Below, in pieces: positions 27,543-36,085 of a stretch of 64,000 nucleotides of DNA. The stretch spans positions 74,497-138,496 of the forward strand of contig DUBB01000043.1 in assembly GCA_012960535.1 (NCBI GenBank), given 5' to 3'. The DNA comes from Gammaproteobacteria bacterium. Lineage in GTDB: Bacteria > Pseudomonadota > Gammaproteobacteria > Pseudomonadales > Azotimanducaceae. The position numbers and the translations under genes were made by a program. Positions within the stretch are counted from its first letter, which is position 1. Each line of letters opens with the position of its first letter. The notes below the pieces were generated by a model that was not told the origin of the DNA, did not search any database, and worked only from the letters and a program-made list of their open reading frames with translations.

Positions 27543-28709
27543 ATGGATTTTGAATACACCCCATCTGAAGAAAATTTCCGACAAGAAGTCCGACAATTTC
27601 TTGATGAGAACCTGCCAGCAGCAGGTAATCGAAGTGCAGACTTCATGGACACCTGGCTTAACAAGGTTCGCGACAAACGCTGGGTCGGTTTCAGTTGGCC
27701 GACATCTGTAGGCGGCGGCGGTGGAAGCATCATGGAGCAGGTCATACTCAAGGAAGAAATGTCAGCAAGAAAGGCGCCCCCTCTGGGAACCTGCATGATG
27801 GGATTGGCCTGGGTGGGGCCCGGTATCATCCAGTACGGCACAGAGCAACAAAAACAGCGTTTTATACCCGATATACTGGATAGCAAGTACCACTGGTGTA
27901 CAGGATACTCCGAGCCCAATGTGGGCAGTGATCTGGCCGCCTTGCAATGCAAGGCCAGCCGCGATGGAGATGACTATGTCATCAACGGGACCAAAATCTG
28001 GACCAGCCTGGCGCCTTTCGCCAGTTGGATATTCATGCTGGTCAGAACCGAAAACTTCGGTAAAACTGAAAATAAACACGATGGTATAACCGCTCTGCTG
28101 GTTGATCTGTCAACCCAGGGAATAGAGATCAAACCCATAGAAAATATGGCTGGTCAAAAAGTCTTTGCACAGATTTTCTTCGATAATGTGCGGGTACCCA
28201 TGGAAAATCGATTAGGTGATGAAGGTAATGGCTGGGCCGTTACCATCTCGTCGCTGGCCAATGAGCGATCAAGTATTGGCGAGGTTACCGGTTTGTATAC
28301 CAAACTCGAAAAGCTAACCGATCTCCTGTCGAATTCCCGCTGGAACGGTCAGGCCGCTATCGATAGCAAGAAAAACCGACGAACGCTGGCTCGATTTGAA
28401 GCGAAAATAGAAGCTATGCGCCTAAACGGTTTACGCTACCTGACCCAACAGATAAAAGGAGAGCCCCTGAGCAGTGAGACATCAGTGAACAAACTTCATC
28501 GCGCTGAGCTCGAAGTTGAAATGGGTGACTTTGCGGTAGAAACACTGGGGCAAGCGGGCCTGCAACTGCGAGGCCAGGAAGCCGTTGTGGGCACAGGATA
28601 CTGGGCAGCTGATTCACTTAACTGGCCCACTGTGGTAATAGGCGGCGGAACCCCTAATATACAGAAGAATATTATCGCCGAAAGAATCCTGAATTTACCT
28701 AAGGATTAA
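27543..28709 (+). CDS. Acyl-CoA dehydrogenase, partner subunit
   Basis: 388 residues. It has the full set of ACAD blocks: WCTGYSEPNVGSDLAALQ, YVINGTKIWTSLA, and an end of GGGTPNIQKNIIAERILNLP. AAGGA precedes the ATG by seven bases. The immediately upstream ACAD lacks the middle-domain motif that this one retains, which fits an alpha2beta2 FadE heterotetramer in which the active sites form between unlike subunits. Likely substrates are CoA esters of branched or sterol-derived side chains, but that is inferred from the pair architecture. Confidence 0.92.
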   Translation: MDFEYTPSEENFRQEVRQFLDENLPAAGNRSADFMDTWLNKVRDKRWVGFSWPTSVGGGGGSIMEQVILKEEMSARKAPPLGTCMMGLAWVGPGIIQYGTEQQKQRFIPDILDSKYHWCTGYSEPNVGSDLAALQCKASRDGDDYVINGTKIWTSLAPFASWIFMLVRTENFGKTENKHDGITALLVDLSTQGIEIKPIENMAGQKVFAQIFFDNVRVPMENRLGDEGNGWAVTISSLANERSSIGEVTGLYTKLEKLTDLLSNSRWNGQAAIDSKKNRRTLARFEAKIEAMRLNGLRYLTQQIKGEPLSSETSVNKLHRAELEVEMGDFAVETLGQAGLQLRGQEAVVGTGYWAADSLNWPTVVIGGGTPNIQKNIIAERILNLPKD

Positions 28710-28733
28710 ATTTCTCTGAAAGCAATAAAAATT

Positions 28734-28754
28734 AAGCATTAAGAATTAATGCTT
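28734..28754. terminator. Hairpin between convergent genes
   Basis: AAGCATTA and TAATGCTT form an 8-bp stem with a 5-base loop, located between the stops of the ACAD (28709) and the PhyH gene (28784). A short run of six T lies at about 28766-28771. The stem is AT-rich, so strength is uncertain. Confidence 0.4.
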
Positions 28755-28783
28755 CCCAGCAAGCGTTTTTTCAGTGCATCTGA

Positions 28784-29701
28784 CTAGCTTATTTCATTTT
28801 CAACACGAGTGAGCCAGTAATCAATATCGAATTGAGGATCACCCAGTAGAAATCGCCAGCACCTTATACGATTCATCAGTTCCAGACGCCCTGTATCTGC
28901 TTCAAACCAGGGCTCCTGCGTCATCAGTACCTTCTGAACGGGGTCCCTTTGTCCACCACGGGTCCAGAAGGTCGGCTGCTGTGTGAAATGCTCGGGGGCC
29001 AAGTCAGTACAATCCCAGAGTTGTTGCTGGCGGACAGCCGGACACAGTCTAATCTTGAACATAGTTCTCAATTGCCCGGATCGATTAACGCCACCCCCAT
29101 GCCAAATACCCATGTGCATTAACAAAATAGTGCCCGCCGGGCAGACAACATGCTCCTGACCAATAATATTCTGATACCGGGATATAGCCGCTTCACTTAC
29201 AATCCTGAAATGAGAACCCGGGAGATAACGCGTTCCACCCATAAATGCTGTTACCGCGTGGGGAAAATAAAAGACCTGGATGTCAAAAGTCTGCCTTGGG
29301 TCAATGGTGGAGTCCTGGTGTAAATGCTGGCTGATATGACGCTCTGGATGCTTTCTGAAAGCAGCTTCCGGAAATGCCAGGTGCAAGAAATGATGATCAA
29401 AAACTGGGTCTCTACCCACTAAACTTTCAATTGCTCCAGCAACCTCTGGCAGTTTCAGCATATTGCCTATGGCAGAATCACTGGCATAAGCCTGGCTTAA
29501 TCTTGTACCCGGGGCCACCTCTGGAATAACTTCACGGCCCAGCAGCTCGCTGAAATGGGCTGTCGGGGATTCTGGTCTGAAGGTTTCCGGGAGATTCAAG
29601 GCGTGTAGAAATGCCTGGTTTATCTCTTCCGGCACAACGGCATCCAGACGTAAGAAGCCTCGCGCTACGAAGTGCGCCATATCTAACGAACTGACAAGCA
29701 T
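28784..29701 (-). CDS. Phytanoyl-CoA dioxygenase (PhyH) family protein
   Basis: 305 residues. The Fe(II) facial triad is visible: HQD (His128, Asp130) and His201 in MGIWHGGGVN, and Arg212 (QLRTMF) would bind 2-oxoglutarate. GGTRYLPGSHF is another family block. PhyH enzymes hydroxylate an unactivated carbon with O2 and 2-oxoglutarate; the substrate here is unknown and the length suits many bacterial PhyH proteins. The 91-residue gene upstream ends four bases before this start, so both are translated from the same mRNA, probably with the sulfotransferase further upstream. Confidence 0.85.
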   Translation of the reverse strand: MLVSSLDMAHFVARGFLRLDAVVPEEINQAFLHALNLPETFRPESPTAHFSELLGREVIPEVAPGTRLSQAYASDSAIGNMLKLPEVAGAIESLVGRDPVFDHHFLHLAFPEAAFRKHPERHISQHLHQDSTIDPRQTFDIQVFYFPHAVTAFMGGTRYLPGSHFRIVSEAAISRYQNIIGQEHVVCPAGTILLMHMGIWHGGGVNRSGQLRTMFKIRLCPAVRQQQLWDCTDLAPEHFTQQPTFWTRGGQRDPVQKVLMTQEPWFEADTGRLELMNRIRCWRFLLGDPQFDIDYWLTRVENEIS

Positions 29702-29705
29702 CTGC

Positions 29706-29981
29706 TTAATCCTTCACAGTGATTAGTTTTTCAAAGAAAAATTCATATTTAAGATAATCCGTTCTGTATTCGCTCCCTGGCATATGGCTGCTGAGAGGGC
29801 TTGCCTGAATCAATCGCCAACCGTCTTTCAGGGCAGCTAATCCACTGGCGTAAGGCGGCTCCGCTGAATCACCGGCCATATGGGTTTCCTGATCGCTTCC
29901 ATCATACTGAGCCCAGCCGATTACACTAGCGTCCAGCGCAGAACTGTTCAGATAGAGAACCAAAACCTTCTGTCTTCTCAT
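29706..29981 (-). CDS. Conserved-looking small protein of unknown function
   Basis: 91 residues, no signal peptide or membrane segment. The sequence has VLVLYLNSSALDASVIGWAQ, a central PPYASGLAALKDGWRLIQAS and a YLKYEFFFEK end. The mix of one beta strand, a loop with acidic residues and a C-terminal strand suggests a small alpha/beta domain. I do not recognise a family with certainty. It lies between the sulfotransferase and the PhyH gene, four bases before the latter, so it may be an accessory to the PhyH enzyme. Confidence 0.65.
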   Translation of the reverse strand: MRRQKVLVLYLNSSALDASVIGWAQYDGSDQETHMAGDSAEPPYASGLAALKDGWRLIQASPLSSHMPGSEYRTDYLKYEFFFEKLITVKD

Positions 29982-30081
29982 AGATCTCCCTGAGAGGATG
30001 GATATCCGCCCTCTATGATAACGGCTATAATGTAATAAGACTTCATCTCCACCATATTACCTGTAAAGTCATTATGCTCGC

Positions 30082-30720
30082 TTAAAATCCTCTTTGAACC
30101 CTTCCCTCCATAGCTGCTGACATCGTCGCTTGAAAATCCTGGGTTGCATTCAGATGGGGGAAGTCTATCTCCGGCACTGTTAAATTTAATTGACTGCAAA
30201 TAGGTAGCCAGCCGTCTTCGGGCGACCATTCGATCAGGCGACCGGGCTCAACTAACTCTCGAACTCGCTGATTGTGGATCTCATAAGCGCCGATGACCTT
30301 GTTCTTGTCACTGAGATCAGTCGTTAACCACTGCTTAAGCTCAGTCGCCATTAGCTTTGTCAGTGGTTCGGCCCGGCCTTTCGATTGACCCGCTTTAAGT
30401 AACTGAAAAATTGTATCATTGCAGGACTTAAACCAAGCCTCGCTATCCCGGGTCGATAAAAGTACCAGCGCATCTGGGAAAGCTGCAGCCATCTGGTCGA
30501 ACAACGGCGCTCCCGGCCAATCAACCGTCGCGACCCAGGGCGACATAAATTCCTGCCAATCGATCTTCTTTCCGTCGGCGGCAGATTGCCAGTATTGGAT
30601 ATCATCAGGCCGCTGGAATAACTCCATCATATGATAACAAGCGCCTTGAAGTAGAAACTCCAGGGCGATTTTTAAGGAATGTGTTCCGGTCCTGCCTAAG
30701 CCTGCGCCAATTATTTTCAC
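30082..30720 (-). CDS. Sulfotransferase family protein
   Basis: 212 residues. GAGLGRTGTHSLKIALEFL at the N-terminus is the 5'-phosphosulfate-binding loop of the Sulfotransfer_4 type, and LLSTRDSEAWFKSCNDT carries the Arg/Ser pair that binds the 3'-phosphate of PAPS. It should transfer sulfate from PAPS to a small hydroxyl or amine. The absence of a signal peptide suits a cytoplasmic enzyme. It is the first gene of a minus-strand set with the 91-residue protein and PhyH, 100 bases upstream of the former. Confidence 0.82.
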   Translation of the reverse strand: MKIIGAGLGRTGTHSLKIALEFLLQGACYHMMELFQRPDDIQYWQSAADGKKIDWQEFMSPWVATVDWPGAPLFDQMAAAFPDALVLLSTRDSEAWFKSCNDTIFQLLKAGQSKGRAEPLTKLMATELKQWLTTDLSDKNKVIGAYEIHNQRVRELVEPGRLIEWSPEDGWLPICSQLNLTVPEIDFPHLNATQDFQATMSAAMEGRVQRGF

Positions 30721-30885
30721 CGTATCACGACCTGTTGTGTTAATGCTGAAGCCATTTATTCTGTACTGAGGGGATAAGTTCAGGCAACAGGTATCGCAAA
30801 TTAAATGGAAAAATAATGATATTTTTAGTTGAAAATGAAGAAATAATGAATAAAATCAACAACAATTCAGTTTTGGTTACTCGTT

Positions 30886-31701
30886 ATGACATGGAAAATA
30901 GTTCACATCGGATTATTATTAGTCCTGCAATCGACCTATGCGGACACCCTTACAGTGGTCGGCACAACTGCCCACGGATCAGGCCTCAAGGATAGTGTGG
31001 TTTTTGCGCAGCCAGATGAGCGACGTCCTGATTTCCGAAGCATCAACAATTCGCAACACAAGAAAGAAGCTTTTTTTAAATACCTGCTGCCACAGGTTAG
31101 AGCAGCGAACCAGGCAATTTATATGGAAAGGCAATTACTTCTTGGCTTCCTCGATCAGGTGAACCGACTTGGCCATCTGGATTCACAACAACAACGCCAG
31201 CTGAAGAGTATTGCTAGAAAATATCGGCATGCATTACCCTCCACAACCGACCCTGCAGATCTGGCCTGGCCAGCTTTACTGGCTCGCGTTGATGCCATCC
31301 CGGCATCACTGGTACTGGCGCAAGCCGCCAACGAGAGTGCCTGGGGTACTTCTCGATTCGCTGTCGATGCTAACAACTTCTTTGGCATCTGGTGCTACTC
31401 ACCCGGGTGTGGCCTGAAACCCTCCCAGCGAAACCAATCCGCAACCCATGAAGTAAAGCGATACACCAGTGTTAGCGACGGTGTTAGCAGCTATATGCTC
31501 AACTTGAACCGGCATCGCGCCTACGCCTTGCTCAGACAGTTAAGACAAGACCAGCGTGACCTGCGTGCCCCTGCCCAGGGCTCACAGCTAGCCGAAGGCT
31601 TATTAGCCTACTCTTCCAGAGGAATTGACTATGTCAGGGACATCCAACGCATGATTCACGCCAATAATCTTGAAAATTTTACCCGGCCACGCAGCGTCTA
31701 G
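30886..31701 (+). CDS. Exported glucosaminidase-domain protein (Bax/FlgJ-like)
   Basis: 271 residues with a signal peptide (first ~19 residues, LLLVLQSTYA). The C-terminal half is a GH73-type domain: LVLAQAANESAWGTSRFAVD (the Glu of NESAWG is the catalytic acid), NNFFGIWCYSPGCG, and AEGLLAYSSRGIDYVRDIQR. It resembles E. coli Bax and should cleave peptidoglycan glycan strands in the periplasm. Two Cys in WCYSPGCG could form a disulfide. No good ribosome site precedes the ATG. It is divergent from the sulfotransferase. Confidence 0.85.
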   Translation: MTWKIVHIGLLLVLQSTYADTLTVVGTTAHGSGLKDSVVFAQPDERRPDFRSINNSQHKKEAFFKYLLPQVRAANQAIYMERQLLLGFLDQVNRLGHLDSQQQRQLKSIARKYRHALPSTTDPADLAWPALLARVDAIPASLVLAQAANESAWGTSRFAVDANNFFGIWCYSPGCGLKPSQRNQSATHEVKRYTSVSDGVSSYMLNLNRHRAYALLRQLRQDQRDLRAPAQGSQLAEGLLAYSSRGIDYVRDIQRMIHANNLENFTRPRSV

Positions 31702-31741
31702 AATTTCAAAGGTGGTTTAAACCTGTAGAGACCACGTCAAT

Positions 31742-32329
31742 ATGAGCTACTACTGCCTTCATCATATCAAGCGCCCCAGCACCCGGGACTGTACTAGTTT
31801 AATAGTAGATACGCGGGCTGCAGCAGTCGAACAACTGGCCACCCAGGGCATCTCCACGATCGGGATATTTCGGGGTTTATTTGGCCTGGCCAGTAACGAA
31901 ATCTACCTGCTGACCCACAGTCAGACCGACCAATACAATAGCGACTTCCTGGTTCACAATTCAGTTACCCTTAAACGACTGCAGCTGTTACCCAGCACTA
32001 GACCTGTACAGCATGCCCCCTTAGTAACCCCCGGCATCTACGTTTTCCGATTCTGGCAACTCGATGCTCAGCATATTCCAGAACTCATCAGACTTTCAGA
32101 AAATGCCTGGCGGACATTTGAACAGGGTTTTGAATCTGAAGTGTTCGGTCTGTTTACGGAAGATACCCGTCACGCCAGTAGGCAGGGCCTGCTTCTAACC
32201 TGGTATCGCGATCTTTCCGTCTGGCAGTCCTCGAGAACGCCTGATGCCAGCGCCCGGGAAAATTTCCGGCAAAGACAGTTATTAATCGATCAAGCACTTC
32301 CCATAGCAACCAGCCTGGTTGAGTTGTAA
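31742..32329 (+). CDS. NIPSNAP-like protein
   Basis: 195 residues, cytoplasmic in appearance. Two repeated halves suggest a dimeric alpha/beta-barrel fold: the first with YYCLHHIKRPSTRDCTSLIV, the second with GIYVFRFWQLDAQHIPELIR, then SENAWRTFEQGFESEVFGLF and LLLTWYRDLSVWQSSRTPD, which resemble the C-terminal half of NIPSNAP proteins. Function is not known in bacteria. It starts 40 bases after the Bax-like gene, so they could share a transcript, though nothing ties their functions. Confidence 0.65.
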   Translation: MSYYCLHHIKRPSTRDCTSLIVDTRAAAVEQLATQGISTIGIFRGLFGLASNEIYLLTHSQTDQYNSDFLVHNSVTLKRLQLLPSTRPVQHAPLVTPGIYVFRFWQLDAQHIPELIRLSENAWRTFEQGFESEVFGLFTEDTRHASRQGLLLTWYRDLSVWQSSRTPDASARENFRQRQLLIDQALPIATSLVEL

Positions 32330-32393
32330 CTGATCCATTTGACTGACCTTTTACTGCCTGGGCTCGGTCTTTGTGCCACAGCGACTGGACAAA

Positions 32394-32957
32394 CTAGCTT
32401 CGCTGAAGAAAATACAGGTAGCGCCACAGCGTCGCCGCTACCAGCGCATGATCGACCTTGCCACTGACCAGAAGACGTTCTAAATCGGATACCGGCACCA
32501 GTTCTACCACCGTCTCTTCAGTCGCGGTATTCGCAATAGCACCTACCTGAGTCACCTCTGTGGCGAGAAAAGTATGCAGGCGGTTATTAAAAACAGCAGG
32601 ATTGGGGTTGAGCACGCCCAATGAGGTTAGTCCACTGGCCCGGAAGCCACTTTCTTCCAGGCATTCACGAGCAGCAGCGTCTATTGGTAATTCGCCCTCA
32701 TCAACCATGCCGCCGGGAATTTCCAGTGAGAGCGCATCACTGCCATGACGATATTGTTTTACGAAAACGACTTCGCCGGCTGCGGTAATGGGTAGCACAT
32801 TAACCCAGTCCACAGTATCAAACACATAAAATGAATGCTCTTTATGAGTCAATGGTGAAACCGAGCGAGTTTGCTGAACCTTGAGAACCCGGCAATCCGC
32901 TATCATCTCAGAACCAAGCCGGACCCAGGGTTTGATAGTATTCTGTTCTTCACTCAT
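32394..32957 (-). CDS. Nudix hydrolase (ADP-ribose pyrophosphatase-like)
   Basis: 187 residues. The Nudix box is complete: GGMVDEGELPIDAAARE followed by CLEESGF. The preceding VNVLPITAAGEVVFVKQYRH and the SLEIPGG lead-in are typical of the NudF/ADPRase group, which hydrolyses ADP-ribose and similar nucleotide sugars to AMP and a sugar phosphate. The SDR gene upstream on the same strand ends at 32959, leaving one base between them, so the two are co-transcribed. Confidence 0.85.
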   Translation of the reverse strand: MSEEQNTIKPWVRLGSEMIADCRVLKVQQTRSVSPLTHKEHSFYVFDTVDWVNVLPITAAGEVVFVKQYRHGSDALSLEIPGGMVDEGELPIDAAARECLEESGFRASGLTSLGVLNPNPAVFNNRLHTFLATEVTQVGAIANTATEETVVELVPVSDLERLLVSGKVDHALVAATLWRYLYFLQRS

Positions 32958-32958
32958 G

Positions 32959-33660
32959 TTAGCTTAATCCTTCAACGGGTATACTCGCGCCATGCACTGC
33001 CCTAGCCGCATCAGAAGCGAGAAAACCTATAACCTCTGCTAAATCTGATGGTGGAACCCATTTATCATGGTCTGCATCAGGCATATCCGCGCGATTACGT
33101 GGTGTATCAATAATGCCCGGTAATATGCAGTTCACATTGATCGCGGAATGACGCAGTTCTTGTGACATACTCTCTGTCAAACGCATGACAGCAGCTTTAG
33201 AAGCCAGATAAGCGCCCATATTAGATAGGCCCGACAAGGCAGCCTTGGCTGATACATTGACAATTTTACCGCCGCCCTGCTTTTGCATCAGAGGGACGAC
33301 TTCACTCGCCATATGAATGATCGACCTTGTATTTAGGTCGAACAAAGCGTTCCATGTCTCATCACTGGTCTGGTGCACCGCTTCGCCCATGATAAAACCA
33401 CCCGCCACATTACACAGTACGTCAATATTACCCCACGCCTCGCGGACTTTATTTACAGCAACACGACAAGCGTTGCGCTCAGTCAGGTCACAGGCAACCA
33501 AAAGTCTATTCGGTGAAGGACGGGGAAATGCTGTGATAATAATCTCGTCACTATAATCCAGTACCGCAACACGATCACCTCGACTTTCGAAGTGACTGAC
33601 CACAGCCCTGCCTAGCGCGCCTGCTGCGCCGGTTACCACAACACCTCTACTTTCACTCAT
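32959..33660 (-). CDS. Short-chain dehydrogenase/reductase
   Basis: 233 residues. The NAD(P)-binding motif TGAAGALG (residues 10-17), the NVAGG block, Ser near VNVSAKA (~137) and the catalytic YLASK (Tyr151, Lys155) are all present, so it is an intact classical SDR. The acidic Asp35 after the second strand (VAVLDYS) favours NAD over NADP. PGIIDTPRNRADMPDA is the usual substrate-loop segment. It would oxidise or reduce a hydroxyl/keto group of unknown identity. It is the upstream gene of the pair with the Nudix hydrolase. Confidence 0.9.
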   Translation of the reverse strand: MSESRGVVVTGAAGALGRAVVSHFESRGDRVAVLDYSDEIIITAFPRPSPNRLLVACDLTERNACRVAVNKVREAWGNIDVLCNVAGGFIMGEAVHQTSDETWNALFDLNTRSIIHMASEVVPLMQKQGGGKIVNVSAKAALSGLSNMGAYLASKAAVMRLTESMSQELRHSAINVNCILPGIIDTPRNRADMPDADHDKWVPPSDLAEVIGFLASDAARAVHGASIPVEGLS

Positions 33661-33973
33661 TGCTCCTGCCTCTGATTGTTACCTTAACTGTAACGGCCGC
33701 TCTGGCCTGATCCCTTAACTGGCCCTTAAGACCTTACCCTTTCAATACAACTGTTAGTTGCTAGATACCCAGGTCTTGACCCATGGTATGGTCTATGTCC
33801 GGGTATCACCTGTAGATACTGCCACTGTTAACCTGAGCCATCCAGGCAGTCATTGTCTTTAGCTTCCAGTCATACCCGCTCTTCTATCGTTGACAACGAT
33901 ACATTCACATGAAAGGCTCGATGCTAAAACGTTTGAACCTTAAAACCAAGGTATCTCTGATCAGGGGAAAAAT
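33661..33973. other. Divergent intergenic region
   Basis: 313 bases between the SDR (minus) and the molybdopterin oxidoreductase (plus), with no gene-like frame. It should hold the promoters of both. AGGGGA at about 33963-33968 is the ribosome site of the plus-strand gene. I cannot place a -35/-10 pair with confidence. Confidence 0.5.
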
Positions 33974-36085
33974 ATGGCTGATATTCGAACTGTTCGCACC
34001 TTCTGCCGGATCTGCGAACCATCCTGTGGCTTAGTCGCTGAGGTGGCAGATAACACCATTCGGCGTCTTGATCCAGATCGGGAACATCCTGTCAGTAAAG
34101 GATTTGCCTGCCATAAAGGACTCGCATTCCTGGAGATCCACAAGGATCCAGACCGTCTGAACCAGCCCCTGATCAAAAATGAACAGGGAGAATTGCAAAA
34201 GACGGACTGGCAAAATGCTATTAGACAAGCGAGCAGGAAAATAAAGCAATTGCAGTTCACCCACGGAAAGGGCTCTCTTGCCAGCTATACCGGAAACCCA
34301 CTGGCCTACAACTCTACCGCGGGTCCTGCTATCAGCTCGTTTTTAATAAATGCGGGAATTGGCAAGAATTTCAGCTCAGGCACCCAGGACTGCACCAATA
34401 AATTTGCAGCCAGTGAAGCAGTCTTCGGCTCCAGTACAATACATCCTATTCCCGATATAGCCCACACTGACTTCCTGCTGATACTGGGAGCAAACCCTCG
34501 TATCTCGCATATGAGCTTCATTTCCATAGCAGACCCCATAAAGGAATTACGCTCTGCGAAGCTGCGAGGTGCAAAAATAATATTCGTAGACCCCAGGGAG
34601 AATGAATCTGTCAAAGGCGTAGGAGAGCTGCTGCAGATAAAGCCAGATACCGATGTCTATCTGCTTGCCGCCATGCTCGAACACCTTTTTACCAGCAATT
34701 TAATAGATTCAGACGTATCCAGCAGGCATGCAGACAATTTAAACGAACTGGCGCAGTTTGTTGCCAACTTCCCGGCGGCCCGGGTAGAAGCCGTTGTAGG
34801 CATCTCCGCCCAGGCAATCCACGATTTAGCGCAAGAATTTGCCAGTGCTGACAAAGCAGCAATTTATATGTCTACCGGGGTCAACATGGGAAGACAGGGG
34901 ACGCTTGCCTACTGGCTGCTGCAAATGATCAGTTTTTTAACGGGCAACCTGGACAGAAGAGGTGGCAACTTTTACTCGAGCGGCTTTTATCCCGCAGCGA
35001 AAGCCGGCAGTAGCAGAGGCAGAACCCCCAACTACCGTCAAACCCCATTTGGTGAAATCAGAACGATTCGCGGATCACTACCCGGTAATCTGTTGGCGGA
35101 TATGATCCTCGACGACCCTGATCCAATTCGCGGTCTGATCGTCATTTCAGGTAATCCACTGCTATCTATAGGTAACAGCAATCGCCTCAGAGACGCATTC
35201 GCCCACCTGGAATTTCTCCTGGTCATTGATATTTACCCCAGCGCAACCAGCCAGTTAGCTGATGTCATATTACCGGCAACCGACATGTTAGAAAGACGCG
35301 ACATCAACCTTGCCGGTCTCGGCCTGCAATACCAGCCCTTTGTACAATATACCGATGCTGTCGTGCCACCTGCCGAGGACAGAAAACCCGAATGGGAAAT
35401 CATGGCGATGCTGGAACAGGCGTTGCTGGAAGGCGGCGACGACCTAGCACTAGTCGCCCCGGACCCATTTGCCAGGATAAATCACATGCTTGCCGGTGCT
35501 GGGGTCAGCACGGCAGACCTGAAGGCACTGCAATGCCCGGTTAAGGTACTCGATCCACCAAAACCTGGGCGATTTTTTCAGGACATTATTCAAACTGACT
35601 CTGGCCTGGTAGATTGCTGCCCGATTGCATTTGCAGCGGCCAAAACAAGGAGCCTTGATCTATTCGATGAATTGCTGGCAGAACCCGATGATCAATTAAA
35701 ACTGATTAGCAAGCGAACCAATTACATGGTCAATAGCTGGTTCCATAACGTTGCCTCGCTGAAACGCAGCCATCAGCAGGACAACCCTCTGTATATGAAC
35801 CCCATAGACGCAAGGGCAAGAAATCTAGGTGAAGGATCGGCGGTCCTTATCAGCAATCGCTGGGGTGAGATAACCTCGACTATCGTACTTGATGTTGGCC
35901 TGAAACCAGGAACAGCCGCGATGACTCACGGTTGGGGGCATGAGGGTTCACTGATGAAAGTGGCGGGCCAATACCCGGGAACAAACATCAACCTGTTGCT
36001 ACCTTCGGGGCCAGACAGTTTTGAGCCTTTGAGTAATCAATCGTTTATGACTGGTGTTCCCATCAAGGTTGAGGCCGCACCTTAA
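33974..36085 (+). CDS. Molybdopterin-dependent oxidoreductase (DMSO reductase superfamily)
   Basis: 703 residues. An N-terminal 4Fe-4S site has Cys11, Cys14, Cys18 and Cys46 (CRICEPSC...ACHKG). The molybdopterin domain has LLILGANPRISH, KIIFVDPRE, LVIDIYPSATSQLADVILP and a C-terminal MGD-binding part ending TNINLLLPSG. There is no twin-arginine signal, so it is cytoplasmic. The usual Mo-ligand region reads SSGTQDCTNKFAASEAVFG: a cysteine exists (Cys140), but the position that aligns with the NarB/NapA cysteine reads Ala. The electron acceptor is not encoded next to it. Substrate unknown; the family includes many uncharacterised enzymes. Its stop overlaps the Pit stop by three bases. Confidence 0.85.
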   Translation: MADIRTVRTFCRICEPSCGLVAEVADNTIRRLDPDREHPVSKGFACHKGLAFLEIHKDPDRLNQPLIKNEQGELQKTDWQNAIRQASRKIKQLQFTHGKGSLASYTGNPLAYNSTAGPAISSFLINAGIGKNFSSGTQDCTNKFAASEAVFGSSTIHPIPDIAHTDFLLILGANPRISHMSFISIADPIKELRSAKLRGAKIIFVDPRENESVKGVGELLQIKPDTDVYLLAAMLEHLFTSNLIDSDVSSRHADNLNELAQFVANFPAARVEAVVGISAQAIHDLAQEFASADKAAIYMSTGVNMGRQGTLAYWLLQMISFLTGNLDRRGGNFYSSGFYPAAKAGSSRGRTPNYRQTPFGEIRTIRGSLPGNLLADMILDDPDPIRGLIVISGNPLLSIGNSNRLRDAFAHLEFLLVIDIYPSATSQLADVILPATDMLERRDINLAGLGLQYQPFVQYTDAVVPPAEDRKPEWEIMAMLEQALLEGGDDLALVAPDPFARINHMLAGAGVSTADLKALQCPVKVLDPPKPGRFFQDIIQTDSGLVDCCPIAFAAAKTRSLDLFDELLAEPDDQLKLISKRTNYMVNSWFHNVASLKRSHQQDNPLYMNPIDARARNLGEGSAVLISNRWGEITSTIVLDVGLKPGTAAMTHGWGHEGSLMKVAGQYPGTNINLLLPSGPDSFEPLSNQSFMTGVPIKVEAAP

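Noticed and set aside
29978..30229. Open frame of 83 codons overlapping the sulfotransferase.
   Set aside because: It lies in another frame of the sulfotransferase end, with odd composition and no ribosome site.
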